A stretch of 64,000 bases of DNA from Acanthosepion lycidas (lineage: Eukaryota; Mollusca; Cephalopoda; Sepiida; Sepiidae). Both the position numbers and the translations under genes were made by a program. Below, one piece after another: positions 10,597-20,344 of this stretch. Position 1 is the first letter of the stretch. Every line of letters starts with the position of its first letter. Under the pieces are notes generated by a model that was given only the letters and a program-made list of their open reading frames with translations, was not told the DNA's origin and made no database searches. The DNA is taken from positions 52,349,598 to 52,413,597 of the forward strand of contig OZ010590.1 of the NCBI GenBank assembly GCA_963932145.1, given 5' to 3'.

Positions 10597-10920
10597 TGGC
10601 ACAGTAGAGTAATAGATAGCAGCTTGGATTGAGGAATTGGAGACCCAAGTTCAAATCCCAGTCAAGTTCATTATATTCGCTTACATCCTGGGAAAGTTAT
10701 GAATCCATGTCTCTCCCACCCTCACCAGCTATGGGTAAATAACAGGACAGATTGAGCCCTATAGACTTGGTTGGTAACCAGTCTAGGAGAAGGAAAACTA
10801 AATCAAACCAGCTTGTAGAGGGTTAGGCTCTGTCTTGCCCAGGAAACACCACTACTACTATGGCTGCAGAAGATATGGTACCCTTACAACCCTAAGAGGT
10901 TACATGTTCATGATACTTCA
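10597..10920 (+). mobile_element. tRNA-derived SINE, family A (full length)
   Basis: Head GTGGCACAGTAGAGTAATAG (A box region) and AAGTTCAAATCCCAG (B box), followed by the family body: CATTATATTCGCTTACATCC, CCAGCTATGGGTAAATAACA, TGGTAACCAGTCTAGGAG, AGGAAACACCACTACTACTA. This is the best-preserved family A copy, about 320 bp. Such elements are transcribed by Pol III and moved by a partner LINE. Confidence 0.8.
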
Positions 10921-11097
10921 TTTTAGTAAATAAAATTAAATTTATTAAACTATAAATAATGAAATTAATGTGCATCCTTGGCACCAGCTTATCCCTCTAT
11001 CTCTTTCTATGAGGCTATGTGATTTATTTGTGCATCAGGGTATTTTTTTTTCTCTCTCTCTCACTCTCTCTCTTCTCTCTTTGTATGATGCCTCAGG

Positions 11098-11205
11098 TCA
11101 AATCATACCAAAAAACACTAGTTCTTGTTTGATCACCAATGTTAAGCAGTAGTGCCCAGTCAGTACTTAGATGGAGGGATGCTTGGGAAGATCAGATCTT
11201 CATGT
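11098..11205 (+). pseudogene. 5S rRNA pseudogene
   Basis: CAAATCATACCA, CACTAGTTCTTGTTTGATCA, CCAATGTTAAGCAGTAGTGC, CAGTCAGTACTTAGATGGAG and GGATGCTTGGGAAGATCAGA follow the order and spacing of 5S rRNA (GATCACC-x-AAGTTAAGCA...GTCAGTACTTGGATGG). The final stem is lost and there is an A insertion near 11112. Confidence 0.75.
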
Positions 11206-11264
11206 CTTTTGAAATAATGTTTTGGCTTTACATGACCCACAAAGAGGTGATAAACTGGAAAAAA

Positions 11265-12240
11265 AAATCAGCCACTCTGTGTGATGCTATGCAACATATT
11301 TGAGGCATCATGGTAGTTTTATACACATACACACGTGTGTGTCATAGAATGGGTGCACATGTACATCAAAGGCAATAGGCTACAATCCACAACATAAATG
11401 TGCCTGTCATGTGGCAGGTAAACATGTTAAGTTACTTGAAATTTTCAAGTAGTATTTCATGCCTGCTAATTTTGAAAATGTTCTCACTTGAAGTGAATTA
11501 ATATTTAAGCAAAAAAAAAAAAATTGTTTTTCTCAAGAACGGAAAGATTTTTTTATTTTTTATTTTCAACCTTTCCTTATTTCTTTTCTTTCGTTTATAT
11601 TAACTATCTCCTTAGATTTTGGAAAAATTGCAAAAATTTATCTCTTTTTGATGAACTGGTTACTTTATAAGATAAATGTTATACAGTTTTTTTTTTTTTG
11701 TCTTATTTCTTTTGACCTCATCAATCAGTGTGTCATGTTATTGTCAGTTTATCCATTAAAACAATATTATTGACCTTGGCTAGTGTAAGGAAAAATGCTC
11801 TCTTCTTGCCAGGATTCCTTAAAATTTTAATTGAAATAAAAATTTTTTTAATTGTATTAAAATATGTATATGCATAGTCAGGCCTCATGACAAGTCACTG
11901 TGACCCATAAATCAACACAGATAATGACAGTGAGACACACACACCTTTTGGGTAATGTGTAATATATCTTAATATGAGTGTTTCTCCCATGCTTAATATT
12001 CACTCTATTTTTGACAGTTTTTCACTAATGATGAAAAAAAATAAATCCAATTTATATTGTACTTATCTCTTGGGAATGTACTTAACTTTGAATATCATGA
12101 ATTTATAATATGTAATTTCATCCCTGATCCAGTTTAAGGCACTCCTATTTAAAACAAAAATCAAACACTTGCAGATCAAGATGTCTGCTCAGGACAAGCT
12201 ATAAAATGCTATACAGTCAACTATAAAATGTCATTGAAGA
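11265..12240. other. No gene recognised
   Basis: AT-rich sequence with short (AC) runs near 11323 and 11935 and T/A homopolymers. Confidence 0.6.
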
Positions 12241-12264
12241 AGTCACAGGTTCAAGTTATAGCTT

Positions 12265-12524
12265 GGTATTTATTAATCCACCCACGAGGATTAAATGTGG
12301 CACAAGGCCGGTTTAATGTGGGTAGCCCGCGAGCCCGTAGGCTCGGCCAAAAATATGACCTTTGAACCCGCCTAGACGGGTTCAGGTCCTGTCTACCTCC
12401 CCGAAGGAAACCTTGCCCTTCGGCAAAGCTTCCTCCGAGTTCCTCTCTGCATTAGAGAGTTCGACAGAAGCCAGCCCGGATGATCACAAAGCACAGATAC
12501 TGCACTTTGATCCTAAACGGGCCG
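12265..12524 (-). mobile_element. U2-headed SINE-like element with 17-bp target duplication
   Basis: A GC-rich 260-bp island is flanked by the perfect direct repeat GGTTCAAGTTATAGCTT (12248-12264 and 12525-12541), a long target duplication expected of LINE-driven insertion. Read on the minus strand it starts with a U2 snRNA-like segment, continues into about 185 bases closely related to the repeated module of the LTR at 53949-54664, and ends ATTAATAAATACC. There is no protein. Potential hairpins include GAACCCG/CGGGTTC and GAGCC/GGCTC. An alternative is a one-off chimeric retrocopy rather than a family. Confidence 0.7.
12478..12524 (-). pseudogene. U2 snRNA-like head of the element at 12265-12524
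   Basis: The minus strand reads CGGCC, then GGATCAAAGTGCAGTATCTG and TGCTT...GATCA. The U2 snRNA 5' region reads CGGCC...AGATCAAGTGTAGTATCTGTTCTTATCA. The central stretch agrees at about 22 of 25 positions with one inserted A, and covers the branchpoint-recognition segment (GTAGTA, here GCAGTA). It begins near U2 nucleotide 10, so it is 5' truncated. Confidence 0.6.
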
Positions 12525-12904
12525 GGTTCAAGTTATAGCTTTAGCTGTATTTCATACCTTTTTCAGTTCAGCTATAGGTCTACTAAAGTTACTAATAAGT
12601 AAATGGTATTATAGTGCTTTTTAGTTTAATTTCGAGAGGATTGTCTATATCTGTACATCTTGAAAATCTTTTTGAACATGACGAAAGACAGAAACTTATC
12701 TGTTTTTGCTTTTTAAAATAGAAATCCTTTTCAGGTAAAGGAGTATGAAAAAATAGTTTAATGAATAAAGATGTTCATGCTTTCTGTTAAATTCATTTGA
12801 TTCTCTTGAACTATGAGTTTAATCCTTGGTCTGGGTAATGTAAGTACATATATAGCTTCATATTTAGAAATCCTCTGTAAACTCTAGAGAATAATCTGCA
12901 ATGT

Positions 12905-13362
12905 TATTGGTCCTGAACTAGCATCTTAGCTTTGGTCACTTTCACACTGTAGTAATGTAGCTGCCTTGTGCCTTTTCTATAAATACTTTTATTATAATTG
13001 TTCTGATGAACCTTCCTCTATGGTACCTAGACTCTATGAATTTAATTGCATTATTGGACTGGCAGCAAGTCTCTTCATTTTCCATTTAAAATGGCTAGAT
13101 ATAATTGTAAGTTCTATGCTAACAGTTTCTTCTATCGCACTTCTTGCTTGTGGAACTCTCTTCTGGTTTCTTACTTTCCAGTCAAGTTTGCTCTTCAAAA
13201 ATTTAAATGCAATGTCAATCATTATCTTCTGTCTTAATTCCTGTTCTTTTATTGTTCTCACTCCTTAATAATATTTCTTCTTTTCTTATATTCTTTCATA
13301 CTCAGTATCCCCAGCATCATAGTAACTTTACTGTCATGAATAAGGTGAAATGATTATAAAAA
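12905..13362 (+). mobile_element. LINE ORF2 C-terminus and 3' end, copy 3
   Basis: The best-preserved copy of this LINE family. One frame from 12966 gives LFYKYFYYNCSDEPSSMVPR (compare LFYRYF-x-G-x-CS-x-EL). A second frame from 13046 gives FYANSFFYRTSCLWNSLL and then FALQKFKCNVNHYLLS before a stop at 13235-13237. One frameshift separates them. The 3' tail to 13362 matches the other copies. A fossil. Confidence 0.75.
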
Positions 13363-13611
13363 AAGTCTTGAGAAATCTGCAAAATATTGGCTCTCATCCT
13401 CATTGCTAATTAATTAACTCACTAGACATGTTAAATTGTGGGATAATTTGATCTCTCTCTTGATAATAGTATTCAGGTGGCAATGATCCTGAAAGAGAGA
13501 AAAATAGTAATTACTACTTTTGTCAATTAAATATTTGCATTGCCTTTCCAGTGTATGTATTACAGCTACAAGGGGGTACTAAATGTTTTTGAGATAGATT
13601 AAAAGAAATAT

Positions 13612-13672
<61 letters not shown>
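13612..13672. repeat. (TC)n(TA)n microsatellite
   Basis: About 11 TC units followed by about 19 TA units, directly abutting the palindrome that opens the next element. Confidence 0.97.
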
Positions 13673-13673
<1 letters not shown>

Positions 13674-14376
13674 GACAGTATGAAGAAAAATATACTTTTC
13701 TTCATACTGTCGGATCTATATCCATATATTTGCTTACATACTGTCTACTGGAAATACAAACCTGAATTCATTTTATAACATGGAATACTTCAAGCTTATC
13801 CGAAAATACAGGAATCTATTAATCTCCGCGCATTCCTATATGAACAGAAAGGATTTCTTATCTAACTATTTATATGAGAAAATCGTCTCCATCGGGCTTA
13901 TCTCATATTCTGAAATCATCTTCATATATTTCAAACTCTACTTGGATTTAATAGCACCAGCAAACAACATATTACATCCGATGCTTGCATCTACCAAATC
14001 TCATACAAAAACTGTGACTTAAAACATGTGGGCTCGACAAGCGTACATATAAATTTGAGATGAAATAGAATTTCTTTCATTTTTCTTTCATAATATTCAA
14101 ATTTAGGAATACGTTTTCACAGCGTCGCAAACATGGTGACAACGTGACCATATTTAAAACGAAACGCTGATCGCATAAAACTTTTAGTTATCTGTTTGGA
14201 TATGTCTTGTTCTTGTGTCCATCGTCTTTGTCATGTTAAGTTTGATAATGTTATTTATATTTTATATTGAATATGTCCTGAAGATGGTTTATTGACCGAA
14301 ACGTCCGACGTCAACATATTAACATTAAAACAGCATTATTGCATATAAGGATTTTTGTTTGTTTTTTCTCGTGTAT
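13673..14376 (+). mobile_element. Retroelement remnant with hammerhead-like motif
   Basis: About 700 bases lie between two (TA)n arrays. The left edge is a palindrome (GACAGTATGAAGAAAA...TTTTCTTCATACTGTC, about 13675-13711). The interior has more CpG than its surroundings (CTCCGCGCATTCC, CGACAAGCGTAC), and the right part holds a hammerhead-ribozyme-like motif. Hammerhead motifs are known in terminal repeats of Penelope-like retroelements, so such an origin is plausible but not shown. The 80-codon frame at 13780-14022 has no recognisable domain. Confidence 0.45.
14270..14320 (+). ncRNA. Hammerhead ribozyme-like motif (type I layout)
   Basis: Stem I strands AATATGT (14270-14276) and ACATATT (14314-14320) are perfectly complementary. 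Between them lie CTGAAGA (14278-14284, core CUGANGA), a short stem II GGT/ACC (14286-14288, 14295-14297), GAAA (14298-14301), stem III ACGT/ACGT (14301-14304, 14308-14311) and C14312 at the expected cleavage position. Flaws: an extra T at 14285, and a C/A mismatch where stem I meets the core. Activity is unlikely or weak. Confidence 0.45.
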
Positions 14377-15182
14377 ATATATATATATAAAATGCCGATG
14401 TTTAGTTGGGTTTTAGTAAGTGGATCAGCATCACCTCGTATTATAAAACTTTTTACCTTTGTAAACAATAAATACTGTATTACATGTTTGATACTTAATT
14501 AAATGTTTGTATTTTAAAACAAGACTTTCAGTTTTGTGCTATTTTTATTTATCTATTTATTTATTTTAAACAAATTCAGCACCAATATAGAAATTAGCAC
14601 AAGTGTATATAGGTGAAGAAAAGAGCAGTGGCAATTCCTCAGAGAATGAATACCATTAAATAAGCAATTAATAATATTAGTGGGCAAATGACAAAAGGAA
14701 GACAAGGTGTGAATTTCAAAAAGGGGTTGTGAAATCATATACTGCTGAAAATAGTAATGATTATTCAAAAACATTTATTAGATGAAGCCATAACCTTTTA
14801 TAGTTCTCATTTTTCTTTACTCCCAATTCGATCATTTCTAACCTTTTGATTCTAATTGCAAACAGATGTTTTCCTTATCTTGAACAAGAAGTGGATGCCA
14901 TATTTTGAAACCTAAAATAAGTACAGGTAATACATTATCATTTTAAGATAAAGAAACAAGGTAAGGCTATTAGATCTGTTGTTTACTGTGATACAGTTTT
15001 TTTTTATATTTAGTTATGGTTTTCTTTTAATTTTTTTATTTATTTTTCATTGGATCATGAGTATATATTCAGTGAGTCCTCATGCAGTTTTATGTAGTAT
15101 ATACAGGTTATATAGTGATTTAGTAAAGCAAAGAGACATAAAACGTTTTCAGTTTGACTAACATTCCATACTTCTTGTCTTT
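14377..15182. other. No gene recognised; short (TA)n at the start
   Basis: A TA run at 14377-14389 closes the previous element. The rest is AT-rich with no coding or repeat signature I can name. Confidence 0.6.
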
Positions 15183-15862
15183 TTATGTGCCATGTCCTTT
15201 CAGGATGTAGGTGATCATGGCTCTCCACCGCCCTCTATCCCTTGCAGTTCTCAACAAGTTCCTTTCTTCTGCTTCCTCCCCCAAACCACGTTCTGTCATC
15301 CACTTGTTTAAACCCGTGGCGTATGTCATGTGTTGTTTTCCCTTGTCTCTCTTTCCCTCTATTCGACCTGTGAGTATCAGATACTCCAGACCCTTCTTCC
15401 TCCTTATGTGTCCCAGAAATTTCAGCTACCCCTTCCTGATGTTAAGTATAATCCTTCTCCTTGTTTGCGTCCTCTCTAAGACCTTATCGTTGCTCACACG
15501 CTTGGTCCATGATATCTTTAGCATCCTTCTGTAGAATCACATCTCCGTTGCCTCGAGTCTCATCTTTGAGGAAATTGTCCAACATTTGTTACTGTAAAGA
15601 AAGTCAGATGTTACATAACAGCTCAGTATTCTTTTCTTTGTTACCCTCCTGTCTTGTAATACACTACCCAGCTTTTGGAATGTGTCCTTGGCCATCCCAA
15701 TCAATACATTTATGGATCTCAGTGTCGCACTTACCATCCTCCGTCAAAATACTTCCCAGATATTTAAACTTCTGTGTCTGCTTGATTCTAGTGATCCTAA
15801 CCTGAAAATCGCATTTCAGGCTCATCCTTTTACTAATAAGTGAATTAGATGAACAATTTTTC
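15183..15862 (-). mobile_element. RTE-like LINE reverse transcriptase, C-terminal third
   Basis: On the minus strand: FKYLGSIL-x-EDGKC-x-x-EI (15780-15700 region), then CWTIS..EM, then FYRRMLKISWTKRVSNDKVL, FLGHIRRKKGLEYLILTGRI, and ARDRGRWRAMITYILKGHGT before a stop at 15183-15185. These are the hallmark blocks (KYLG, RR-x-L-x-ISW, GH-x-x-R...GK-x-x-G-x-R, DR-x-x-W) of RTE-type LINE proteins and relatives. Two or more frameshifts and an in-frame stop near 15428 make it a fossil. The last 80 codons are open. Confidence 0.75.
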
Positions 15863-15864
15863 AA

Positions 15865-16640
15865 TGCTTCTTAAAATTTATCCTTCTACCAAAGTGAGTA
15901 TTTAGGATTTCTTTTTAGTACTATTTGGCTCCTCATTAAGTATTTTGGTTTCTCTTGTTTTCAATAGTACTCATTTCAGTATTTTATATTTTACCAAAGT
16001 TAGTACTTGGGATCTCTTGCTTTCAATAGTACTCATCTCAGTATTTTACTCATCTAAGTGAGTATTTAGGATCTGTTTGCTGTAGACTTATTGCCAGATA
16101 GATCTATACCAAGATAAGTTTTGATGTTTCCATCTCCCAAGTATGTCAAAAATCAATAAGATTCACTCTATTAAAAATGTAATCAGTACTTGATCTTTTA
16201 TTGATAATGTTTCTGGCAAGTAAGTTTAACTTTGGTTATATTTGAACAATGTTTTTATTTCATTTACAAAGATGCAACATTGCCAATAATTTCTATCCTG
16301 GCATTTGCCATATCTTTCTAATGCTTGTTACTCTAAAACATATTTCCATAATAGTTTGCTATGTAGTATGCTTCTCAATAGACATGGTGTAACAAAAATA
16401 ACTGTCACACTTTAAATCAAAAATAGAAGAAAACCAAAACTAGATAGAAAGGAAAAGTGTTTTTTATTGTCATATCAAATAAGGAAAATGTATTTTTGAC
16501 AATAAATCACCTACAGAAATGATTGGAGAATGACACGAGTTGAAAGGTAATGGATGGGGTTGTCATCAACAACAGTTTATGGATCTTTCTTCATTGAGAA
16601 CATTATAGAGGAAAACTATTTGAATTTGTGGGGCAATTGC
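15865..16640. other. No gene recognised
   Basis: Contains three loosely repeated blocks with AGTACTCAT(C/T)TCAGTATTTTA between 15890 and 16080 (about 75-100 bp spacing), then featureless AT-rich DNA. Confidence 0.55.
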
Positions 16641-16689
16641 TTTCTTTCTGTTTTCTTTTTTCCCTTTTTCTCCCCTCCTTTCTCCCCTT

Positions 16690-17045
16690 GTATCCCCCCT
16701 TGTCTTTCTTTTTCCGCTCTTTGTCTCTCTTTTTTTCCCCTCTTTGTCTCTCTTTTTTTTCCCCTCTTTGTCTCTCTCTTTTTTCCCCTCTTTGTCTCTC
16801 TCTTTTTTCCCCTCTTTGTCTCTCTCTTTTTTCCCCCTCTTTGTCTCTCTCTTTTTTCCCCCTCTTTGTCTCTCTCTTTTTTCCCCCTCTTTGTCTCTCT
16901 CTTTTTTCCCCCTCTTTGTCTCTCTTTTTCCCCCCCTTTGTCTCTCTTTTTTCCCCTCTTTGTCTCTCTTTTTTCCCCTCTTTGTCTCTCTTTTTTCCCC
17001 TCTTTGTCTCTCTTTTTTTCCCCTCTTTTGTCTCTTTCCCCCCCC
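16690..17045. repeat. Polypyrimidine minisatellite, unit 21-26 bp
   Basis: About 14 units of the form TTTTTT-CCCC(C)-TCTTTG-TCTCTC(TC) on the plus strand, giving about 350 bases almost free of purines except the recurring G in TTTGTC. The long Leu/Ser/Phe-rich and Lys/Arg/Glu-rich frames on the two strands (up to 192 codons) arise only from this composition. Confidence 0.95.
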
Positions 17046-17049
17046 CCCC

Positions 17050-17435
17050 ACTTGTCTCTCTTACCCCCTTTCTCCCCCTTGCAAACAATCGTTCAATTGT
17101 ACAGTATTCGTATGCTATGTGAGTTTGGTTAGAAAATTACCAAATCTATGAACTACTGATTTGTGATTTCACCCGCTCACCCCACCACTATTGTATGTGT
17201 TTCTGTAACATATTTATGCATATTTTTGTAAAGGCCACATTAAGAATGTAGTTTTCAAAAGATAATCTGAAACACTTTAAAGAATTTCTTTGAAGAGGCA
17301 AATCAGATAATACCTGAAATGTGTTGAAATGCTAAAAGTTTTGCATTGAAAATAGTGGCTGCTCTCTTGAGAAATATCAATTTTACTTAGTTTGATTTGT
17401 TAATAAAAGGCTAGACTAAGTTGTCCATTGAGACG
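17050..17435. other. No gene recognised
   Basis: A C run at 17040-17049 ends the minisatellite; the rest is featureless. Confidence 0.6.
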
Positions 17436-17439
17436 CCCC

Positions 17440-17625
17440 ATAACATCCACACACTACTTCCACTCAACACTCTACAAATGCGAGTCTTTGTTTTTCTTCC
17501 TCTTGTTCTGGCTCTCCCTCTTGTTCTTCTCTTGTATGGCTGCCAGAGTGCTAATTTGCTGGAAACTTCATCATCATGCCTGATACAGTGTCCTCCTAGA
17601 CACATTGTTAATTTAAAAAAATGTT
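17440..17625 (-). mobile_element. LINE protein C-terminal fragment
   Basis: The minus strand reads GHCIRHDDEVSSKLALWQP followed by KRRTRGRARTRGRKTKT. This matches the GHC-x-RH...LW-x-P...RGR-x-x-T block near the C-terminus of RTE/BovB-like and related LINE reverse transcriptases. No DR-x-x-W block follows, so the fragment is truncated. The plus-strand frame with a signal-peptide look (from 17478) is its antisense shadow. Confidence 0.55.
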
Positions 17626-17682
17626 TTATATCTTCAATTATTTTGTGTTTCAGAGGTGATAGATAACACCCTCTTTCTGTAA

Positions 17683-17702
17683 ACACACACACACACACAC
17701 AC
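17683..17702. repeat. (AC)n microsatellite
   Basis: Ten AC units. Confidence 0.9.
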
Positions 17703-17710
17703 AAAATCTC

Positions 17711-17905
17711 ACTTTAAAAACATTTTTAGTTGATACTCAGGTGTTCTGTTTATTTTCACTTACCCACAGAATTATTTGAGAAATCTTGTAAGAGGAAAAT
17801 TTGCCCCCTTCATCAGGAATTAAATATGCAACCTTCAGGGCAGAGGGAGCCACTGTTTAGCCTGTCATGTCTTACCGCTTGGCTACAAATGAACAGATGG
17901 TAAGG
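17711..17905 (-). mobile_element. tRNA-derived SINE, family C
   Basis: The minus strand starts with a perfect A box TAGCCAAGCGGTAAGAC and a disrupted B box (AAGGTTGCATATTTAATTCC). The body TTTCTCAAATAATTC and tail GTATCAACTAAAAATG match the copies at 18010, 18285, 24720 and 45700. Confidence 0.65.
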
Positions 17906-18009
17906 CAAAGCCAATTTAATGCTTCCAAGTAAAATTTCTGTCATAGATCTTAGGTTTTTCATATCTGCAAATAGTTTCATATCCAAAGGTAAACAATGTG
18001 CAGATATAA

Positions 18010-18140
18010 AATAAAATTTTTTTTAATATGTTTTCTCAAATATTCAGACCGATAGGGGAAAATAAATAAATATACTGTTTAATAAAATAAATGGAGTGTC
18101 TACTAAAATATGATTATCCACTAAAAATGTTTAAAGTGAT
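18010..18140 (+). mobile_element. SINE family C, body and tail only
   Basis: TTTTCTCAAATATTCAGACC and TATCCACTAAAAATGTTTAA correspond to the 3' half of family C; the head is missing. Confidence 0.55.
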
Positions 18141-18284
18141 ACAAATCCATTTGATTAATAATAATCCATTCTAAATAAATATATTTTCTGTTTATACAAA
18201 CATTTTGCAAGCAGATATAATCATTTGGGAAAGATTGTCAAAGATTGCTATTTATAAAAAGTAATTAGGATTTTGCTAACCAAA

Positions 18285-18510
18285 TGCTTCTTTGTGGCTG
18301 AATAGTTAACAGCACATCAGATCAAATGAAGATTCCCATTGGGATTACAGGTTCGATTATTGTCGGAGAAGCACATATTTTCTATGAAATTTCTCCAATA
18401 TCCAGGCCAGTAAATGTAATTAATACTATTTATTTAAAAAAACAGAGCATTTACTTAAATAAATTATAGCCATTAAAAATAACGTATAAACAGAAAATAT
18501 ATTAAATAAT
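18285..18510 (+). mobile_element. tRNA-derived SINE, family C (with head)
   Basis: A-box-like TGGCTGAATAGTTAACAG and B-box-like CAGGTTCGATTATTG are correctly spaced, then ATTTCTCCAATATCCAGGCC, TACTTAAATAAATTATAGCC and ATTAAAAATAACGTATAAAC. The AAATATATTAAA end is shared with 40440-40500. Confidence 0.65.
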
Positions 18511-18526
18511 AGTTTGACAATCCATT

Positions 18527-18640
18527 TCTCTATCTCTCTCTCTCTATCTCTCTCTCTCTATCTACCTCTCTCTCTATCTACCTCTCTCTCTATCTACCTC
18601 TCTCTCTCTCTATCTATATATATATATATATATATATATG
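18527..18640. repeat. (TC)n/(TATC)n/(TA)n compound microsatellite
   Basis: Interrupted TC and CTATC units followed by about 12 TA units. Confidence 0.95.
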
Positions 18641-18649
18641 TTTGTTTGT

Positions 18650-19770
18650 TCTCTTATTTGCACTTTCAAGTATGATATGTTTTATTTACCGTGTACAAAA
18701 AAATAGCTTACTTAACTGGATTTCAGTTTCCATCTTAGCTGCTTTACCATTTCATTGTGGTTTTCTTCTATTTTTGATTTCAAATGTGGTAGTTATTTTA
18801 TTTTCACCCTGTGTATCTAGAAGCCTACTATAGCAAACTATTGTGGAAATATACTTTAGAATAACAGGCATTGGAAAGACATGGCACATGCCAGAATATT
18901 GAATTCTTTGCAAAGCAATGCTGCATTTCTGTCACTAGAATAAAAAATGAAAATGTCCCTTACAAAAAAAAAAAAAAAGCTTATTTCAAATCAGCAAATA
19001 GCAATTCTTTAGCTGTTAGTACTTTCATGTTATGCATCTGTCCCATAAATGATAACTATTACTAAATTTGCAATGCTGACTTATATAACTTTGTTTCTGT
19101 ATTTTGTCCAGTTATCGAACATGAGTTCTGTAGGTTTTAGACTAAGTACCTTCAGTTAATTTATTTATGCATAGCTGTAAAAAAAAAAAAAAGTTGCAAC
19201 ATTTTTTTTTTTTTTGTTTTTTCATTCATAAAATTTCCTGTACAGTTCATTCATTTATAATTTTCTGCATGAAGTGTGTACATTTACTATTGTTTGATGT
19301 TTTGCATTACTGACTGAAAAACCATTTCTGTCAAAGAAAGATTCTTATAAGTATTCCATATAAATTTATGAAATTGATTGAATAAATTGAATTAGTTATC
19401 AGTATCTATACAAATGTACCAAGTCACGTTCCACACCTTTCTATTCTTATACTGGGTTTTTAATGATATTAAGATCAATTTTGGATGGGCCATTGACTGA
19501 TTCTGTCAAAATTCATGAATATGTAAAAAGGAAAGATTGATATTAATGTATGAAATAAATTGAAATATTTCTGGAGTTTTTAAGAAAAAGCAAAATTGCC
19601 TTCTCACTGACAAAAAAAGATTGAAGAAATAATAATAGAAGAAAATTGGTAACAAGAATAAAATCTAATCAATCAGTTATTGAATTATTTGCTTCCACAA
19701 AGCAATTATTTTGTTGCTTTTTTACAAAATGAAAGAAATTTTAACTGAAATCAGTACCACAATACTTAAT
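18650..19770. other. No gene recognised
   Basis: AT-rich with A/T runs at 18965, 19180 and 19204. Open frames at 18642 and 18871 have no recognisable domain. Confidence 0.6.
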
Positions 19771-19771
19771 G

Positions 19772-19797
19772 TTATATATATATATATATATATATAT
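19772..19797. repeat. (TA)n microsatellite
   Basis: About 13 TA units immediately left of the foldback element. Confidence 0.95.
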
Positions 19798-19804
19798 GTA
19801 TAAA

Positions 19805-20236
19805 TAAAGAGAAAGAACAAATAGGGAACGTATATCAATCTATCATGTTTCACTTTTATTAAAGCTTTGTCAGAGATTGAGAGAAAACAGCCAAAAAAGA
19901 CAGAACTTTGGTATTTTCAATTTTGTTTGGGTCAATTTTCATTAGTCAGTCATGGATCATGTGCATTAAAACCATAAATAATTCTATATGTATGTAAGTT
20001 TTTAAAGATTCTTGTGTGTCTAAGTGGGCATTTGATGATAATGTGTATCTGTAATTGTGTATGTGTGTCTGTCTAATAATGCACGATACATGACTGACAA
20101 ATGAGAATTGACCCAAATAAAATTGAAAATACCAAAGTTCTGTCTTTTTTATTGGTTTTCGCTTAATTTCTGACAAAGCTTTAATAAAAGTGAAGCATGC
20201 TAGATTGATATATGTTCCCTGTTTGTTCATTCTTAT
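19805..20236. mobile_element. Foldback element with 145-bp arms
   Basis: The left arm (about 19811-19960) contains TATATCAATCTATCATGTTT, TTATTAAAGCTTTGTCAGA and GACAGAACTTTGGTATTTTC. The right arm (about 20085-20235) is its inverted copy at roughly 88% identity, and about 120 bases separate them. The whole unit sits between two (TA)n arrays. No protein is encoded. Confidence 0.85.
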
Positions 20237-20263
20237 CATCCTGTTGGATTTGGATCTACAACT

Positions 20264-20330
20264 TACATATATATATATATATCAAGTGATGGTGTTGAAT
20301 GTAGATTCTACATACAATACCATCACTTGA
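20264..20330. repeat. (TA)n followed by 49-bp palindrome
   Basis: A short TA run leads into the hairpin TCAAGTGATGGTGTTGAATG...CATACAATACCATCACTTGA (20282-20330), which has two mismatches. CCTGAAGTGTTGAAACA follows, resembling the CTGARGA...GAAAC signature seen elsewhere. Confidence 0.8.
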
Positions 20331-20344
20331 TAAGACACCTGAAG

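Noticed and set aside
13780..14022. 80-codon frame in the hammerhead-containing remnant as a Penelope-like protein.
   Set aside because: No reverse transcriptase or GIY-YIG motif is visible.
16554..17151. Open frames of 135-192 codons on both strands.
   Set aside because: They translate the polypyrimidine minisatellite (Leu/Ser/Phe or Lys/Arg/Glu only).
17478..17666. Plus-strand frame beginning MRVFVFLPLVLALPLVLLLY, resembling a signal peptide with Cys residues after it (secreted peptide).
   Set aside because: The opposite strand reads a LINE-type GHC-x-RH...LW-x-P...RGR block over the same bases, so the hydrophobic frame is an antisense shadow; there is no splice or termination support.
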